A stretch of DNA of 64,000 bases. Source: Egicoccus sp. AB-alg6-2. GTDB taxonomy: Bacteria > Actinomycetota > Nitriliruptoria > Nitriliruptorales > Nitriliruptoraceae. The stretch lies in NCBI RefSeq assembly GCF_041821025.1, contig NZ_JBGUAY010000006.1, positions 310,001 to 374,000 on the forward strand, given 5' to 3'. Position 1 is the stretch's first letter; every line of letters begins with the position of its first letter. The notes beneath the pieces were generated by a model. That model did not search any database and was not told where the DNA came from. It was given only the letters and a program-made list of their open reading frames with translations. Below are positions 16,996-26,476 of the stretch, piece by piece. Position numbers and translations under genes: made by a program.

Positions 16996-18317
16996 GCTTC
17001 GCGGTCCGGGTCCGGGTCGTCCAGGCCGAACAGGTCCCGCACCGCGTCGGCGTGCCCCTCGGCGCCGGTGCCGTCCGCGAGCTCCTTCAACCGGACCGTC
17101 GGCGTGTGCAGCAGCGTGTTGACGATGCCGCGTGTGAGCGCCTCGACGGTTTCACGCTGCCGGTCGTCGAGCGACGACAGGCGACCGGAGAGACGCTCGA
17201 GCTCGGCGGCACGGACCTGCTCGGCCGTACGCCGCAGGTCGCGGATCGTCGGCTCGACCTCGCTCGCGCGCGTCCATGCGAGGAAGCGTTCCGCCTCGAC
17301 GTCGACGATGGAGCGTGCGGCGGCGACCACGTCGCCGTTGACGCCGCGGTCTGCGCCGTACTCGACCCCGGCGCCCATGGCGACGGCGCGGACGTCGGCG
17401 ATGTCGACCACCTCGACGCCGGGAACGTCGTGACAGCGCGGGTCGACGTTGCGGGGCATGGCCAGGTCGAGCAGGACCAGTGGCCGGGTCCCGTGCCCGT
17501 CGGCGCGGCGCTGTTGGACCGCGGCGAGCACCAGGTCGAGGTCGAGGACGGGTTCGGGAGCGCCGGTCGTGCACACCACGAGGTCGGCGTCACCCACGGC
17601 CTGCTGCAGGGCGCCGGCGGCGATGATGCGCCCGCCGGTGCGGGCGGCGAGCCGCTCCGCCTTGTCCTCGGACCGGTTCCACACGTCGATGCGGCCCGCG
17701 GCCTCGTCGACCAGGCGGCGCGCGGTCAGCCCACCCATCTTGCCCGCGCCGACCAGCAGCACGTGGCTGCCGGTGAGCGCGGTCCCGAGCCGCGCGGCGG
17801 CGACGTCGAGGCCGACGTCGACCATCGAGGACGCGCCGCTGGAGATGGCGGTCTCGTGGCGGACCCGGCGGCCCACCCGGACGGCCTGCCGGAACAGCCG
17901 CTGCAGGACCCGGCGGGCGCTGCCCTCCTGGCGCGCGGTCTCCATCGCCTGCTTGACCTGCATCGCGACCTGGCGCTCACCGAGCACCATCGAGTCGAGG
18001 CCGGCCGTGACGGCGAACAGGTGCGCCGCGGCCCGGTCGTCGTGGTAGCTGTACTGCAGCTCGTCGAGGTCCTGCGGGTGGATGTCGCCGCGTTCCGCGA
18101 GCCAGCCCCGCAGTTCCTGCAGACCGGGGTGGAACCGGCTCACCGAGGCATAGATCTCGACCCGGTTGCACGTGGAGAGCACGACGGCTTCCTGCACGTG
18201 CTCGAGGCCGGTCAGCGCCTTCAGGGCCTTCGGCAGCTGCTCGGCGGGCACGGCGAGCCGTTCCAGCAGCGACAGGTCCGCGCTGCGGTGGTTGCACCCG
18301 ACGACGAGGAGGGACAT
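16992..18317 (-). CDS. hemA: Glutamyl-tRNA reductase
   Basis: This is a 441-residue protein. The catalytic Cys50 lies in VVLSTCNRVEIY, the NADPH site is LVGAGKMGG, and GERQV is conserved. It reduces glutamyl-tRNA to glutamate-1-semialdehyde, the first committed step of heme synthesis. The ATG at 18317 gives the expected MSLLVVGCNHRSADLSLLERL start. The 216-base gap to rex holds no operator that I can identify, but Rex-linked control of this cluster is known in Streptomyces. Confidence 0.96.
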   Translation of the reverse strand: MSLLVVGCNHRSADLSLLERLAVPAEQLPKALKALTGLEHVQEAVVLSTCNRVEIYASVSRFHPGLQELRGWLAERGDIHPQDLDELQYSYHDDRAAAHLFAVTAGLDSMVLGERQVAMQVKQAMETARQEGSARRVLQRLFRQAVRVGRRVRHETAISSGASSMVDVGLDVAAARLGTALTGSHVLLVGAGKMGGLTARRLVDEAAGRIDVWNRSEDKAERLAARTGGRIIAAGALQQAVGDADLVVCTTGAPEPVLDLDLVLAAVQQRRADGHGTRPLVLLDLAMPRNVDPRCHDVPGVEVVDIADVRAVAMGAGVEYGADRGVNGDVVAAARSIVDVEAERFLAWTRASEVEPTIRDLRRTAEQVRAAELERLSGRLSSLDDRQRETVEALTRGIVNTLLHTPTVRLKELADGTGAEGHADAVRDLFGLDDPDPDREA

Positions 18318-18533
18318 GGGCCCGATCTGGTGGCTGGAAGGCGTCACGCTCTGCGCGTGGCGGGACGGCACCGGCGTACCGGATGCAGCGACGCGACCGG
18401 CGTCGAGCCCGCACGTCTCCGTCGTCCGCGAGCGTACCGGTCGGTTCGGGGGCGAACCAATGCCACAGAAGGATCGCGCAGGCACCGACCGTGCCAGCTC
18501 CCCCGGGCGCGCTCCACGTCCGGTGGCGTCCGG

Positions 18534-19211
18534 TCAGCTGGCGGCGGCGGAGACCTCGTTGAGCTGCTCGTAGAACGACAGGATCTGCAGTTCCGTGGAC
18601 ATGTCCACCGTGCGGACGGTGATCTGGTCAGGAACCTCGAGGTGGCCCGGGGCGAAGTTGAGGATGGCCGTGACACCCGCGGCGACCACCTCCTCGGCGA
18701 CGGCCTGGGCGCGTTCTGCGGGGGTGGTGAGCACCGCGATGGTGATGCCGTGGTCGCGTACGAGCGTCGGGAGGTCGGAGGGCGGCCGCACGACGTGCTC
18801 CCCGACCGGCGTGCCGATCTTGGCCGGGTCGGCGTCCACCAGCGCCTCGACCCGGAAGCCGCGGCGCGAGAAGCCGTCGTAGCTGGCCAGGGCGCGACCG
18901 AGGTTGCCGATCCCCACGATCACGACGGGGCGGTCATCGGTCAGCCCGAGCACGGTCGAGATCTCGGTGGCCAGCTGCGCCACGGTGTAGCCGACCCCGC
19001 GCGTGCCGTAGGTGCCGAGGAACGACAGGTCCTTGCGGACCTTCGCCGAGGTGAGGCCGGACGCCTTGGCGAGGTCGTCGCTGGAAAGGGTCTGTCGCCC
19101 CGCGTCGGCCGCCTCGACCAGTACCTGCAGGTAGCGCGGCAGTCGGGCGACCGTGGCCTCGGGGATCCGCCGCTGCGACACGCCCGCCCTCCGTTGGTCG
19201 TGGCCGGTCAT
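18534..19211 (-). CDS. rex: Redox-sensing transcriptional repressor Rex
   Basis: This is a 225-residue protein. An N-terminal winged helix (about 15-85, with RRIPEATVARLPRYL and ASGLTSAKVRKDLSFLG) is followed by a Rossmann domain with VGIGNLGRAL. Rex senses the NADH/NAD+ ratio and represses respiratory genes when NADH is low. Its place directly upstream of hemA matches the rex-hemACD order of streptomycetes, suggesting it controls heme supply and perhaps the respiratory operons in this window. Confidence 0.95.
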   Translation of the reverse strand: MTGHDQRRAGVSQRRIPEATVARLPRYLQVLVEAADAGRQTLSSDDLAKASGLTSAKVRKDLSFLGTYGTRGVGYTVAQLATEISTVLGLTDDRPVVIVGIGNLGRALASYDGFSRRGFRVEALVDADPAKIGTPVGEHVVRPPSDLPTLVRDHGITIAVLTTPAERAQAVAEEVVAAGVTAILNFAPGHLEVPDQITVRTVDMSTELQILSFYEQLNEVSAAAS

Positions 19212-19290
19212 AACGCAACCGGGCCGTCGATGCTCGAGCGAGGCTACGTGGCTCGTGCGGACCGGCCAATTCGTCCCATCGGGCGGGCGC

Positions 19291-19560
19291 TCAGGCGCTG
19301 CGTCGCGCCTGTCGGACCGCGGCCCGGACGCTGCCGGGCGGCACCTCGAGTTCGGCGACCTCGCGGCCGTCGACCACGACCACCGGCACCCGCACGCCGT
19401 AGCGCGACACCAGCACGTCGTCGCCGTCGACGTCGACGTGCGTCACGTCGGCACCCCGTGCCTCGCGCGCGACGATCGCCTCGGCGCGCCGGCACAGCCC
19501 GCAGGTCGCACGCGTGTAGACGAGCACGGCTGGCCGACGGGCACGACGGCGCAGCCGCAT
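19291..19560 (-). CDS. Glutaredoxin-like protein (DUF836 type)
   Basis: This is an 89-residue thioredoxin-fold protein with the CxxC site CGLC (TRATCGLCRRAEAIVA) and the conserved proline in YGVRVPVVVVDGREV. It probably handles thiol redox in the cytoplasm. Small glutaredoxin-like genes beside rex and hem genes are common in actinobacteria. The ATG at 19560 overlaps the upstream ligase stop by one base (TGATG). Confidence 0.85.
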   Translation of the reverse strand: MRLRRRARRPAVLVYTRATCGLCRRAEAIVAREARGADVTHVDVDGDDVLVSRYGVRVPVVVVDGREVAELEVPPGSVRAAVRQARRSA

Positions 19561-21113
19561 CAGGACGGCTCGCGCAGTTCACGGCGGCGGACCTTGCCGC
19601 TGGCCGTGAGGGGGAGCTGGTCCACCACCTCGATGCGGGTCGGGCACTTGTAACGGGCGAGGCGGGCGCGGCAGACATCGCCGAGCCGTTCGACGTCGAT
19701 CGTGTCGTCGCGGGCCACGACGTGGGCGACGACCGTCTCCCCCGTGAGTGGGTGGTCCGCGCCGACGACCGCGGCATCGAGGACCTCGGGATCCTCGAGG
19801 AGGACGCGCTCGACCTCGCGCGGATAGACGTTGAAGCCGTTGACGATGATCAGGTCGCGCTTGCGGTCGACGAGGAAGAGGTAGCCGTCGGCGTCCCGGG
19901 TCGCGACGTCGCCGGTCCGCAGCCACCCGTCCGCGGTCAGCGCACGTGCGGTCGCCTCGGCATCTCCGTGGTAGCCCTGGAACACGTTGGGGCCGCGGAC
20001 CCAGACCTCGCCCGGGTCACCGTCCTCCACGTCGCGTCCGTCGTCGTCGACCAGGCGCAGCTCCACCTGCGGCAACGGCAGTCCGACGGAGCCGGCGCGC
20101 GGCCGGAGCCCCATGGCGTTGCTGGTGACGGACGGGGACGCCTCGGTCAACCCGTAGCCCTCCTCGATGGTCACCCCGGTCGCGGCCGCGAACGCCTCGA
20201 GGGCCGCGGGTGGCAGCGGTGCCGCTCCGGACACCGCCAACCGCAGCGTCGGCAGCGACGCGTCGTCGAGGTGGCCGCCCCGGATCCAGGCGACGTAGAT
20301 CGAGGGTGCCCCGAGCAGCACGGTGACCCCGTGCTCGCTCATCGCCCGCAGCGTCGCCGCCGGGTCGAAGCGCTCGACGAGCACCATCGTCGCTCCCGCC
20401 GTCAACGCGGCACCGAGTCCCACGTTGAACGCGTAGATGTGGGCCAGCGGCAGCACCAGCAGGACCACGTCGTCGGCGGTGACCTCGAACCGGCCCGCCA
20501 GCGACTGGTCCTGGTTGGCCGCGAGGTTGCCGCGCGAGAGCATCGCGCCGCGCGGCCGTCCCGTCGTGCCCGAGGTGTAGACCAGCGCACCGAGATCGTC
20601 GGGGGCACGGTCGACCGGGCGCGGTTCACCGGCGACGTCCCGAAGCGCGGACCATGTCGGCAGGTCGTCGTCCGGCAGGGCGCCGGTCGGCAGGTCACCC
20701 GCGGATGCCGCCGACACGATGCGGAGGCCGTCGAGGTGGTCGGCGAGCTCGACCACGGCGGCAAGGCGTTCGGGACCCACGACGGCGACCGAGGCGCCGC
20801 TGTCGGCCAGCGCGTGACGCAGCTCGTCCGGCGCCAGGCCGGGCAGCAGTGGGACCACGGCTGCGCCGGCGCGAAGGGTCGCGGCGGCCACCTCGACGAA
20901 GGTGACGTTGGTGCCGCAGATCAGCGCCACGCGGTCCCCCGGGCCGACCCCCAGGCGCTGCAGGGCCGCCGTGCCGGCATCGACGCGGGCGTGCAGTTCG
21001 CCGTACGTGAGACGGCCGCCGTCCCACACCAGCGCGGGGTGGTCGGGACGCTCGGCGGCGGCCCGACGCAGACGGGCGGCCACGTCGACCGGTGGTGTGC
21101 CGTTCACGCGCAC
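19560..21113 (-). CDS. AMP-dependent acyl-CoA synthetase/ligase
   Basis: This is a 517-residue adenylate-forming enzyme. Motifs are the P-loop YTSGTTGRPRGAMLSRGN, the YGLTEASP motif, the GWLRTGDVATRDADGY hinge region and the C-terminal catalytic lysine in PLTASGKVRRREL. It activates a carboxylic acid to acyl-AMP and then acyl-CoA; overall similarity suggests fatty or other carboxylic acids, but the substrate is not readable from sequence. It is likely co-transcribed with the glutaredoxin-like gene. Confidence 0.9.
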   Translation of the reverse strand: MRVNGTPPVDVAARLRRAAAERPDHPALVWDGGRLTYGELHARVDAGTAALQRLGVGPGDRVALICGTNVTFVEVAAATLRAGAAVVPLLPGLAPDELRHALADSGASVAVVGPERLAAVVELADHLDGLRIVSAASAGDLPTGALPDDDLPTWSALRDVAGEPRPVDRAPDDLGALVYTSGTTGRPRGAMLSRGNLAANQDQSLAGRFEVTADDVVLLVLPLAHIYAFNVGLGAALTAGATMVLVERFDPAATLRAMSEHGVTVLLGAPSIYVAWIRGGHLDDASLPTLRLAVSGAAPLPPAALEAFAAATGVTIEEGYGLTEASPSVTSNAMGLRPRAGSVGLPLPQVELRLVDDDGRDVEDGDPGEVWVRGPNVFQGYHGDAEATARALTADGWLRTGDVATRDADGYLFLVDRKRDLIIVNGFNVYPREVERVLLEDPEVLDAAVVGADHPLTGETVVAHVVARDDTIDVERLGDVCRARLARYKCPTRIEVVDQLPLTASGKVRRRELREPS

Positions 21114-21257
21114 TCCCTCTTCCGCTGCCCGGATCGCCGTGGTCGCGCAGCCTAGGGGCCGCCCCCTCCGCCGCGTGCCGTCCGGGGCGACCGGTCGGCG
21201 GTGGGACGCCGCGGCGACCGGAGGGCGGTTGGCGCCACGGGGCTACGCTCGAGCGAC

Positions 21258-22151
21258 ATGCGCCTGCTCGCCTCCACCGGCCCCCTGTTCGCCCGTCCTC
21301 TGGACTGGGCGCTCGGGGTCGTCGCCGAGGCCGGCTACGACGGCGTCGAGCTCATGGTGACCCAGGACCCGGCGACCCAGGAGCCCGAGCGCGTCGCGGC
21401 GGCCGCCGCGACCGAGGGCATCGCCGTGCCGGTCGTCCACGGGCCGTTCCTGCTGTTGACGCGCCGCGTCTTCGGCACGGACCTGGTCGAGAAGGCACGG
21501 CGCTCGCTGGAACTGGCCAGCGACCTCGACGCGGACCTGATGATCGTCCACCCACCGTTCCGGTGGCAGCGGGAGTTCCACCAGTGGTTGCTCCGCGAGG
21601 GTGACGCCGAGGCGGAGGAGCAGGGCACACGGATCGGGGTCGAGAACCTCTACCCGGTGTCGGTCGCGGGGCGGCCGGTGCGGTTCCACCGCTACACCGA
21701 ACCCGACCACCTGCGCTCCTTCCGGCACGTCGTGCTCGACACCAGCCATTTCGGCGTCGCCGACATCGACATCACCGCGGCCTACCGGCGTCTGCGCGAG
21801 CAGGCCGTGCACCTGCACGTGTCCGACAACCGGGGCGGCGGCCGTGACAGCCACGCCCCGCTCGGACACGGGCGGCTGCCGCTGGCCTCCTTCCTGTCGG
21901 AGGTCGGCGAGGACGCCAAGCTCCCCGACGGCCCGCGTGCGTCCATCACGCTCGAGCTCGACTGCCGCCGCTACCTCGACGATCGCAGCGCGCTGGTCGG
22001 GTACCTGCGCCAGGAGCGCGAGAAGTGCGTCGCGCTGCTCGACGGTGCCCCTGCCGAGGAGGTGCTCGGCCGTCCCGACGTGGTCGCGATCGCCCCTGGA
22101 GCCCACGAGGACGATCCGGACCAACCCACCGTCCCGCCGCTGAACCCCTGA
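21258..22151 (+). CDS. Sugar phosphate isomerase/epimerase-like TIM-barrel protein
   Basis: This is a 297-residue protein of the AP endonuclease 2/xylose isomerase-like fold. Candidate metal ligands are in GYDGVELMV, HGPF, IGVENLYP, LDTSHFGVADID, HLHVSDN and ITLELD. The substrate is unknown. The ATG at 21258 was chosen because the frame upstream is shadow sequence. It is divergent from the ligase gene. Confidence 0.8.
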   Translation: MRLLASTGPLFARPLDWALGVVAEAGYDGVELMVTQDPATQEPERVAAAAATEGIAVPVVHGPFLLLTRRVFGTDLVEKARRSLELASDLDADLMIVHPPFRWQREFHQWLLREGDAEAEEQGTRIGVENLYPVSVAGRPVRFHRYTEPDHLRSFRHVVLDTSHFGVADIDITAAYRRLREQAVHLHVSDNRGGGRDSHAPLGHGRLPLASFLSEVGEDAKLPDGPRASITLELDCRRYLDDRSALVGYLRQEREKCVALLDGAPAEEVLGRPDVVAIAPGAHEDDPDQPTVPPLNP

Positions 22152-22314
22152 ACCGCGCTCCGGAGCCGCCCTGACCCAAGGGACGGTGAAGTTCCGGGCG
22201 TTCTCCGCTTGACTCGCCACCGGATCGAGGTCGGCCGGGGAAGGTTCCCGTACCCTCGTCCGGCGGCGTGGGGCGGCGGGGAGTCGGTCCACGCGCTGAC
22301 CGGGAGATGACCGC

Positions 22315-22407
22315 GTGCGTGCTGGGACGTCGTTGGCGCTGCTGCTGCTGCTCGCCGTCATCGTCGTGGCCGCCATCGTGCAACTGACCCGGGCGGCCAA
22401 CCTGTGA
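22315..22407 (+). CDS. 30-residue single-helix membrane peptide coupled to the sigma factor gene
   Basis: The frame from GTG 22315 to TGA 22407 encodes 30 residues: MRAGTSLALLLLLAVIVV then AAIVQLTRAANL. It has one strong hydrophobic helix. A ribosome site GGGAG lies about eight bases upstream. Its stop overlaps the sigma factor GTG by 4 bases (GTGA), so translation is probably coupled. It could be a small membrane regulator or a leader peptide. No homologue is recognised. Confidence 0.5.
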   Translation: MRAGTSLALLLLLAVIVVAAIVQLTRAANL

Positions 22408-23051
22408 GCGCCGCTCCTCTCGCCGGTGAGGCGGTCGACCCCGAGGTCGTCGCGCTCGTCGAACGGGCCCAGGGCGGCGACGCCCAGGCGTTCGCCGACC
22501 TCTACGACCGCTACGTCGACCAGACCTTCGCCTACGTCTACCGGCGCGTGGGGCACCGTCAACTCGCCGAGGACCTGGTCGGCGACGTGTTCCTGCGGGC
22601 CTACCGGCGCCTCTCCAGCTTCGAGTGGCAGGGCGTGGACCTCGGCGCGTGGATCATGACGATCGCGCGCAACCGCGTGCACGACCACTTCAAGTCCGCC
22701 CGATTCCGCCTCGAACGGCCGACCGACGACGTGCGGGACGACCCGGGACCCAGCACGCCGGACGATCCCGAGCGCGTCGCGGTCGCGCGGGACCTGACCC
22801 GGGCGCTCGGCCAGGCGCTCGCACGCCTCAAGGACGAGCATCGCGAGGTCATCGAACTGCGCTTCGTCCACGACCTGTCGGTCGCCGAGACCGCCGCGGT
22901 GATGGAGCGCTCCGTCGGTGCCACCAAGGCGCTGCAGTACCGGGCGTTGCGGGCCCTGGCCACCGAGGTCGAGGGGCATCCGGAACTGACACGACTGGCG
23001 ACGACCGGGCTCGGGGGCCTGCTCGCCCTGCTCAAGATGGTGCCGTTGTGA
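22404..23051 (+). CDS. ECF-family RNA polymerase sigma factor (BldN-like)
   Basis: This is a 215-residue protein. Region 2 is DAQAFADLYDRYVDQTFAYVYRRVGHRQLAEDLVGDVFLRAY and continues to WIMTIARNRVHDHFK. Region 4 is ALARLKDEHREVIELRFVHDLSVAETAAVM with GATKALQYRALRAL. It directs RNA polymerase to a specific promoter set. The following gene has the layout of its usual DUF5667 partner, so the pair is probably a sigma/anti-sigma switch. Confidence 0.92.
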   Translation: MSAAPLAGEAVDPEVVALVERAQGGDAQAFADLYDRYVDQTFAYVYRRVGHRQLAEDLVGDVFLRAYRRLSSFEWQGVDLGAWIMTIARNRVHDHFKSARFRLERPTDDVRDDPGPSTPDDPERVAVARDLTRALGQALARLKDEHREVIELRFVHDLSVAETAAVMERSVGATKALQYRALRALATEVEGHPELTRLATTGLGGLLALLKMVPL

Positions 23052-23160
23052 GCACATGCAGCGCGATCACCGCACAGGTCCGTACCACCGGCGGACCCGC
23101 CTCGTTGACGTCGATGTCAACCTCGGTCCGCCCGTTCACCAACCGCCGACAGGCTCATTC

Positions 23161-24531
23161 GTGACACCCCGCCGACACGCCCGCGAGATCGAGCAGCTCG
23201 CTGCGCTGCTCGACGGTACGCGCGCGCCCGGCGAGGTCGACGGCGCCACGCGTTCCCTCGGCCGGCTTGCCACGGCGGTCGTCGAGCACGACGCCTTCGA
23301 GTCGGTCACGTTGAGCCAGGCCAACCGCGAGGCCATGCGCGCCCGGCTGCTCGCCGACATCGCCAACGAACGCCCGGAGACCGCGCCCGCCCCGGCGCGT
23401 CCGTCCCGCCAGGAGCGCTTCCGTTCGACCCGGGTCGGGATCGCGACCGGCCTGGCGTCGGCGATGCTCGGCAGCGCCGGGGTCGCGTTCGCCGCCCAGG
23501 ACGCGCTGCCGGGTGACACCCTCTACCGCGTGAAGCAGGCCACCGAGACCGCGCGCCTGTCGCTGGCCGGCGACGTCGTCCAGCACGGCCGCCTCCAGCT
23601 GCGCTTCGCCGAGGAACGCCTCGACGAGGTCGCCACGGGCAGCGACCGGCTCGGCAGCGACCGGCTCACCGAGGCGCTGGCCGAGATGGACCAGCGTTCG
23701 CTCGACGGCGCGCAGGACCTGATCGCCGCCGCCGAACGCACCGCCGACGGGGAACTGCTCGCCGAGGTCGACGCCTTCACCCAGCGGCAGGCGTCACGGC
23801 TCGTCGAGATCTACGACGCGCTGCCGGCCGAGGTCCGCCCACGGGCCGAGGACTCGCTCGGCGTACTGCGCCGGATCCGGCTCGAGTTGCTGTTCCCGGT
23901 GGCGCAGGCGTGCGACTGCGTCGCCCTCGCCGACAACGGCGTCGTCCCGCTGGGCGGAGGCGCCACCCTGGCCGAGCGGCTGCGCTCGGCGGCCCTGCCG
24001 GCGCCGACCGCCTCACCAGACCGCTCACGTCTGAGCGAAGGGCTGGCCGAGGCCGAGGCAGCGGCCGTCGCCCGTGTCGAGGGAACGCTTGGCGAATCCA
24101 CGGGCAGCGACGACGGCGGCGTGGGCCGCTCCCCGTCGACCACCTCGGGTGGGACGGGCACCGGCGACGCCGTCGCGGGCGTGACCGGATCCGCCGGCCA
24201 GACGATCGAGGACACCGGCAGCCGCGTCGGCGGCACGGTGCGCGACACGGCCGACGAGGTCGGGGACGCCGTCGGGGGGGTCGTCGGCGGCGAGGCCGGC
24301 GACGCCGTGGACGAAACCGTCGACGAGGTCGGTGACGGTCTCGGCCAGGTGGTCGAGGACGTCGGCGGGACGATCGGCGGCGTCGTCAAGGATCCGGTCG
24401 GCACGATCGGCGATGCGGTCGGCGGGCTCGGCGACGCCGTCGACGACACCACCGGGACGATCGGCGGCAACCTCGGCGGCTCCGGCGGCTCCGGCGGGCT
24501 CGGCGGCCTCGGCGGGCTCGGCGGCAACTGA
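23161..24531 (+). CDS. DUF5667-type membrane protein, probable anti-sigma factor
   Basis: This is a 456-residue protein from GTG 23161; an in-frame ATG at 23056 would add 35 residues that look non-coding. An N-terminal helical part (about 1-85) could bind the sigma factor. A membrane helix (GIATGLASAMLGSAGVAFA) and a DUF5667-like region (AAQDALPGDTLYRVKQATETARLSLA) follow. The last 150 residues are low-complexity, rich in Gly, Val and Asp, with repeated DEVGDAVGG-like units ending in a glycine run. The tail is probably extracytoplasmic. Function is inferred from position after the sigma gene. Confidence 0.75.
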   Translation: MTPRRHAREIEQLAALLDGTRAPGEVDGATRSLGRLATAVVEHDAFESVTLSQANREAMRARLLADIANERPETAPAPARPSRQERFRSTRVGIATGLASAMLGSAGVAFAAQDALPGDTLYRVKQATETARLSLAGDVVQHGRLQLRFAEERLDEVATGSDRLGSDRLTEALAEMDQRSLDGAQDLIAAAERTADGELLAEVDAFTQRQASRLVEIYDALPAEVRPRAEDSLGVLRRIRLELLFPVAQACDCVALADNGVVPLGGGATLAERLRSAALPAPTASPDRSRLSEGLAEAEAAAVARVEGTLGESTGSDDGGVGRSPSTTSGGTGTGDAVAGVTGSAGQTIEDTGSRVGGTVRDTADEVGDAVGGVVGGEAGDAVDETVDEVGDGLGQVVEDVGGTIGGVVKDPVGTIGDAVGGLGDAVDDTTGTIGGNLGGSGGSGGLGGLGGLGGN

Positions 24532-24721
24532 GCCGTCACCGACGCTCGCTTCCCGCCTTGCCGGCGGGGACCCCGCGCGACCGGTCCCTGCGCAGGTGCG
24601 CGGTTCGCGCACGCGGCGTTGGTGGCGCCGGTGGCCCCGTTGCCGGAACGACACCGCTTCGTTGAGCCCAACGCACCGGACCCGGGCCGACGGGACGGTG
24701 GGGCGACTGGGAGGTTGCGGG

Positions 24722-26437
24722 ATGGGGACGCGCAGGTGGAGGCGGGCGACCGCACTGGTCGCCGCCGGGATGTTGGCACTCGGCGTGCCCGGCCTTGCTG
24801 CCGCGCAACCCGCTCCCGGCGAGTTCGGTGGGCTGGAGGACGTCCTCGATCCGGCACGACTCGAGGACCTGCTCGGGGGGCTCGATCCCGACGAACGTCG
24901 ACAGCTGCTGGACGCGCTCACCGGCGAGGGTGGCGACGCCCCGCAACTGCCTCCCGAACTGCAACAGGTCCTCGACCAGCTCCTCGCGCTCCTCGACGAG
25001 GTCGGGTTGCCCGACCCCGGCGGCGAGGGCGATGACGGCGCCGAGGACGCCGAGCGGCCCGACGCGGCGGCGCCCAGGATCGGCGGCGACGCGACGACCC
25101 CCGAGGCCGGCGTCGGCGGTTTCGCGGCGTACGCCGAGGCCAGCGGCGCCACCGTCTGCGTCGGCGTGCCCGCCGCCCTTGCCGAGGGGCTGACGCCGGT
25201 CCTCGAAGGTCTCGGTATCGCCGGCGGATGCGACTTCGGGGAGACGCGCACCGCGGGCATCCGTCTCGACCTCGGCAAGGCCGAGACCGACCTGCGTCGT
25301 GCCGCGGCCGACGAGCCGATCGACGCGGATGCCAGGGCCTTCGTCACCAACCTCCTGCTCGCCTCCGAGGCCGCCGACCAACCGGGTGCCTGCGAGGGTG
25401 GGCCGATGGAGGCCACACTGCCCCCCGACGGCCCACCGCTCGTGACCTTCACGCTGCTGGGCGTCGACTGCGCCAGCGACGACGCCCGGGCCTTCGCCGA
25501 CGTCCGGATCGCCGGCGTGGACATCGGGCTCGGCAACCTGGTCGAACATGGCCTGCCCGTCGAGGCACGTGACGCGCTCGGCCAGGTCGTGGACGGCCTC
25601 AACGAACAGCTGCTCGGCCAGCTCGACCCGGCGCTGTGCGAGCTCAGCGACCCCGTGCTCGACGGGCTCCTCGGGGGCGGTTCGCTGTGCGAGACCGACG
25701 GCAACGGCGCCTCGTCGGTGCTGCGTCTGCACAACCCGCTGGACGCCGACATCCCGCTGGTCGACCTCGGCCTGGTCGCGGCGACGTCCGAGATCGTCCA
25801 CGACGACGGCACCGTGACGGCGACGGCGACCTCCACCTTCAGCCACCTCAACGCGCTCGGCATCGCCTGTCTCGGCGGCGACGGTGAGGCGCCGGCCACC
25901 TTCACCGCCACCGCGTCGACCGACGGCATCGAGGCGGCACGGTCGGCGACCGCCCCGGACGTGCAGGTGCGCGCCTGCCCGCAGGAACAGAGCCTGCTCC
26001 GGCTGGTCGCGGCCGAGGGGCCGCTCGGCGACGTCGCCGTTCTCGAGCGGGTCGTGCGCGACGACCTGCTCGGCGGTGCGCTCGCCCCGGTCTTCGGCGG
26101 ACTCGACCAACTGTTGGCGGCTCTCTCCACCCGGGCGCTGACGCCGGGCCAGGCCTACACCGGCGACATCGAGGGCGCCGGGACCTCGGCGGGGACGACG
26201 CCGTTCGTCGTCGCGGCGACGCTGCCCCTGGCCGGCCTGCCGGGCCTGAGCGAGGTGGGCGGCGAGATCGCCGTCATCGTCCATGCCAACGAGACCCGCG
26301 TGGGGGTCAACGCCGAACCGGTCGAGGTCGTTGCCGCCGAGGTCCCCGACGAGCCGCTGCCCCATACGGGCGCGGGTCTGACCGGCGTGCTCGGCCTGGC
26401 CGCCATGGCGGGCGCCGTCGCGCTGCGCCGCCGCTGA
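24722..26437 (+). CDS. Secreted cell-wall-anchored protein with LPHTG sorting signal
   Basis: This is a 571-residue protein. A signal peptide (residues 1-28, ending GLAAAQ) is followed by an acidic leucine-rich stretch and a large Ala/Gly/Asp-rich extracellular part with paired cysteines. The C-terminus is LPHTG, then a hydrophobic helix and RRR, the class of signal cut by sortases. ATG 24722 has GGGAGG eight bases upstream. It follows the sigma/DUF5667 pair and may be a target of it. The extracellular domain is not recognised. Confidence 0.8.
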   Translation: MGTRRWRRATALVAAGMLALGVPGLAAAQPAPGEFGGLEDVLDPARLEDLLGGLDPDERRQLLDALTGEGGDAPQLPPELQQVLDQLLALLDEVGLPDPGGEGDDGAEDAERPDAAAPRIGGDATTPEAGVGGFAAYAEASGATVCVGVPAALAEGLTPVLEGLGIAGGCDFGETRTAGIRLDLGKAETDLRRAAADEPIDADARAFVTNLLLASEAADQPGACEGGPMEATLPPDGPPLVTFTLLGVDCASDDARAFADVRIAGVDIGLGNLVEHGLPVEARDALGQVVDGLNEQLLGQLDPALCELSDPVLDGLLGGGSLCETDGNGASSVLRLHNPLDADIPLVDLGLVAATSEIVHDDGTVTATATSTFSHLNALGIACLGGDGEAPATFTATASTDGIEAARSATAPDVQVRACPQEQSLLRLVAAEGPLGDVAVLERVVRDDLLGGALAPVFGGLDQLLAALSTRALTPGQAYTGDIEGAGTSAGTTPFVVAATLPLAGLPGLSEVGGEIAVIVHANETRVGVNAEPVEVVAAEVPDEPLPHTGAGLTGVLGLAAMAGAVALRRR

Positions 26438-26476
26438 GTTCGCTCCACCCTGCTCACACGAACGTCACGGCCAGCC

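Noticed and set aside
18318-18533. A Rex operator before hemA
   Set aside because: No TTGTGAA/TTCACAA-like dyad is visible here or before rex. Regulation by Rex is possible but not shown by the sequence.
17052-21155. A 1367-codon open frame on the plus strand
   Set aside because: It is antisense to hemA, rex, the glutaredoxin-like and ligase genes. Its Arg/Gly/Asp-rich translation has no family pattern. High GC removes stops from the antisense frame.
24025-26365. Long minus-strand frames (over 600 codons)
   Set aside because: They are antisense to the DUF5667 and LPHTG genes, whose signal peptide, membrane helix and sorting signal are clear on the plus strand.
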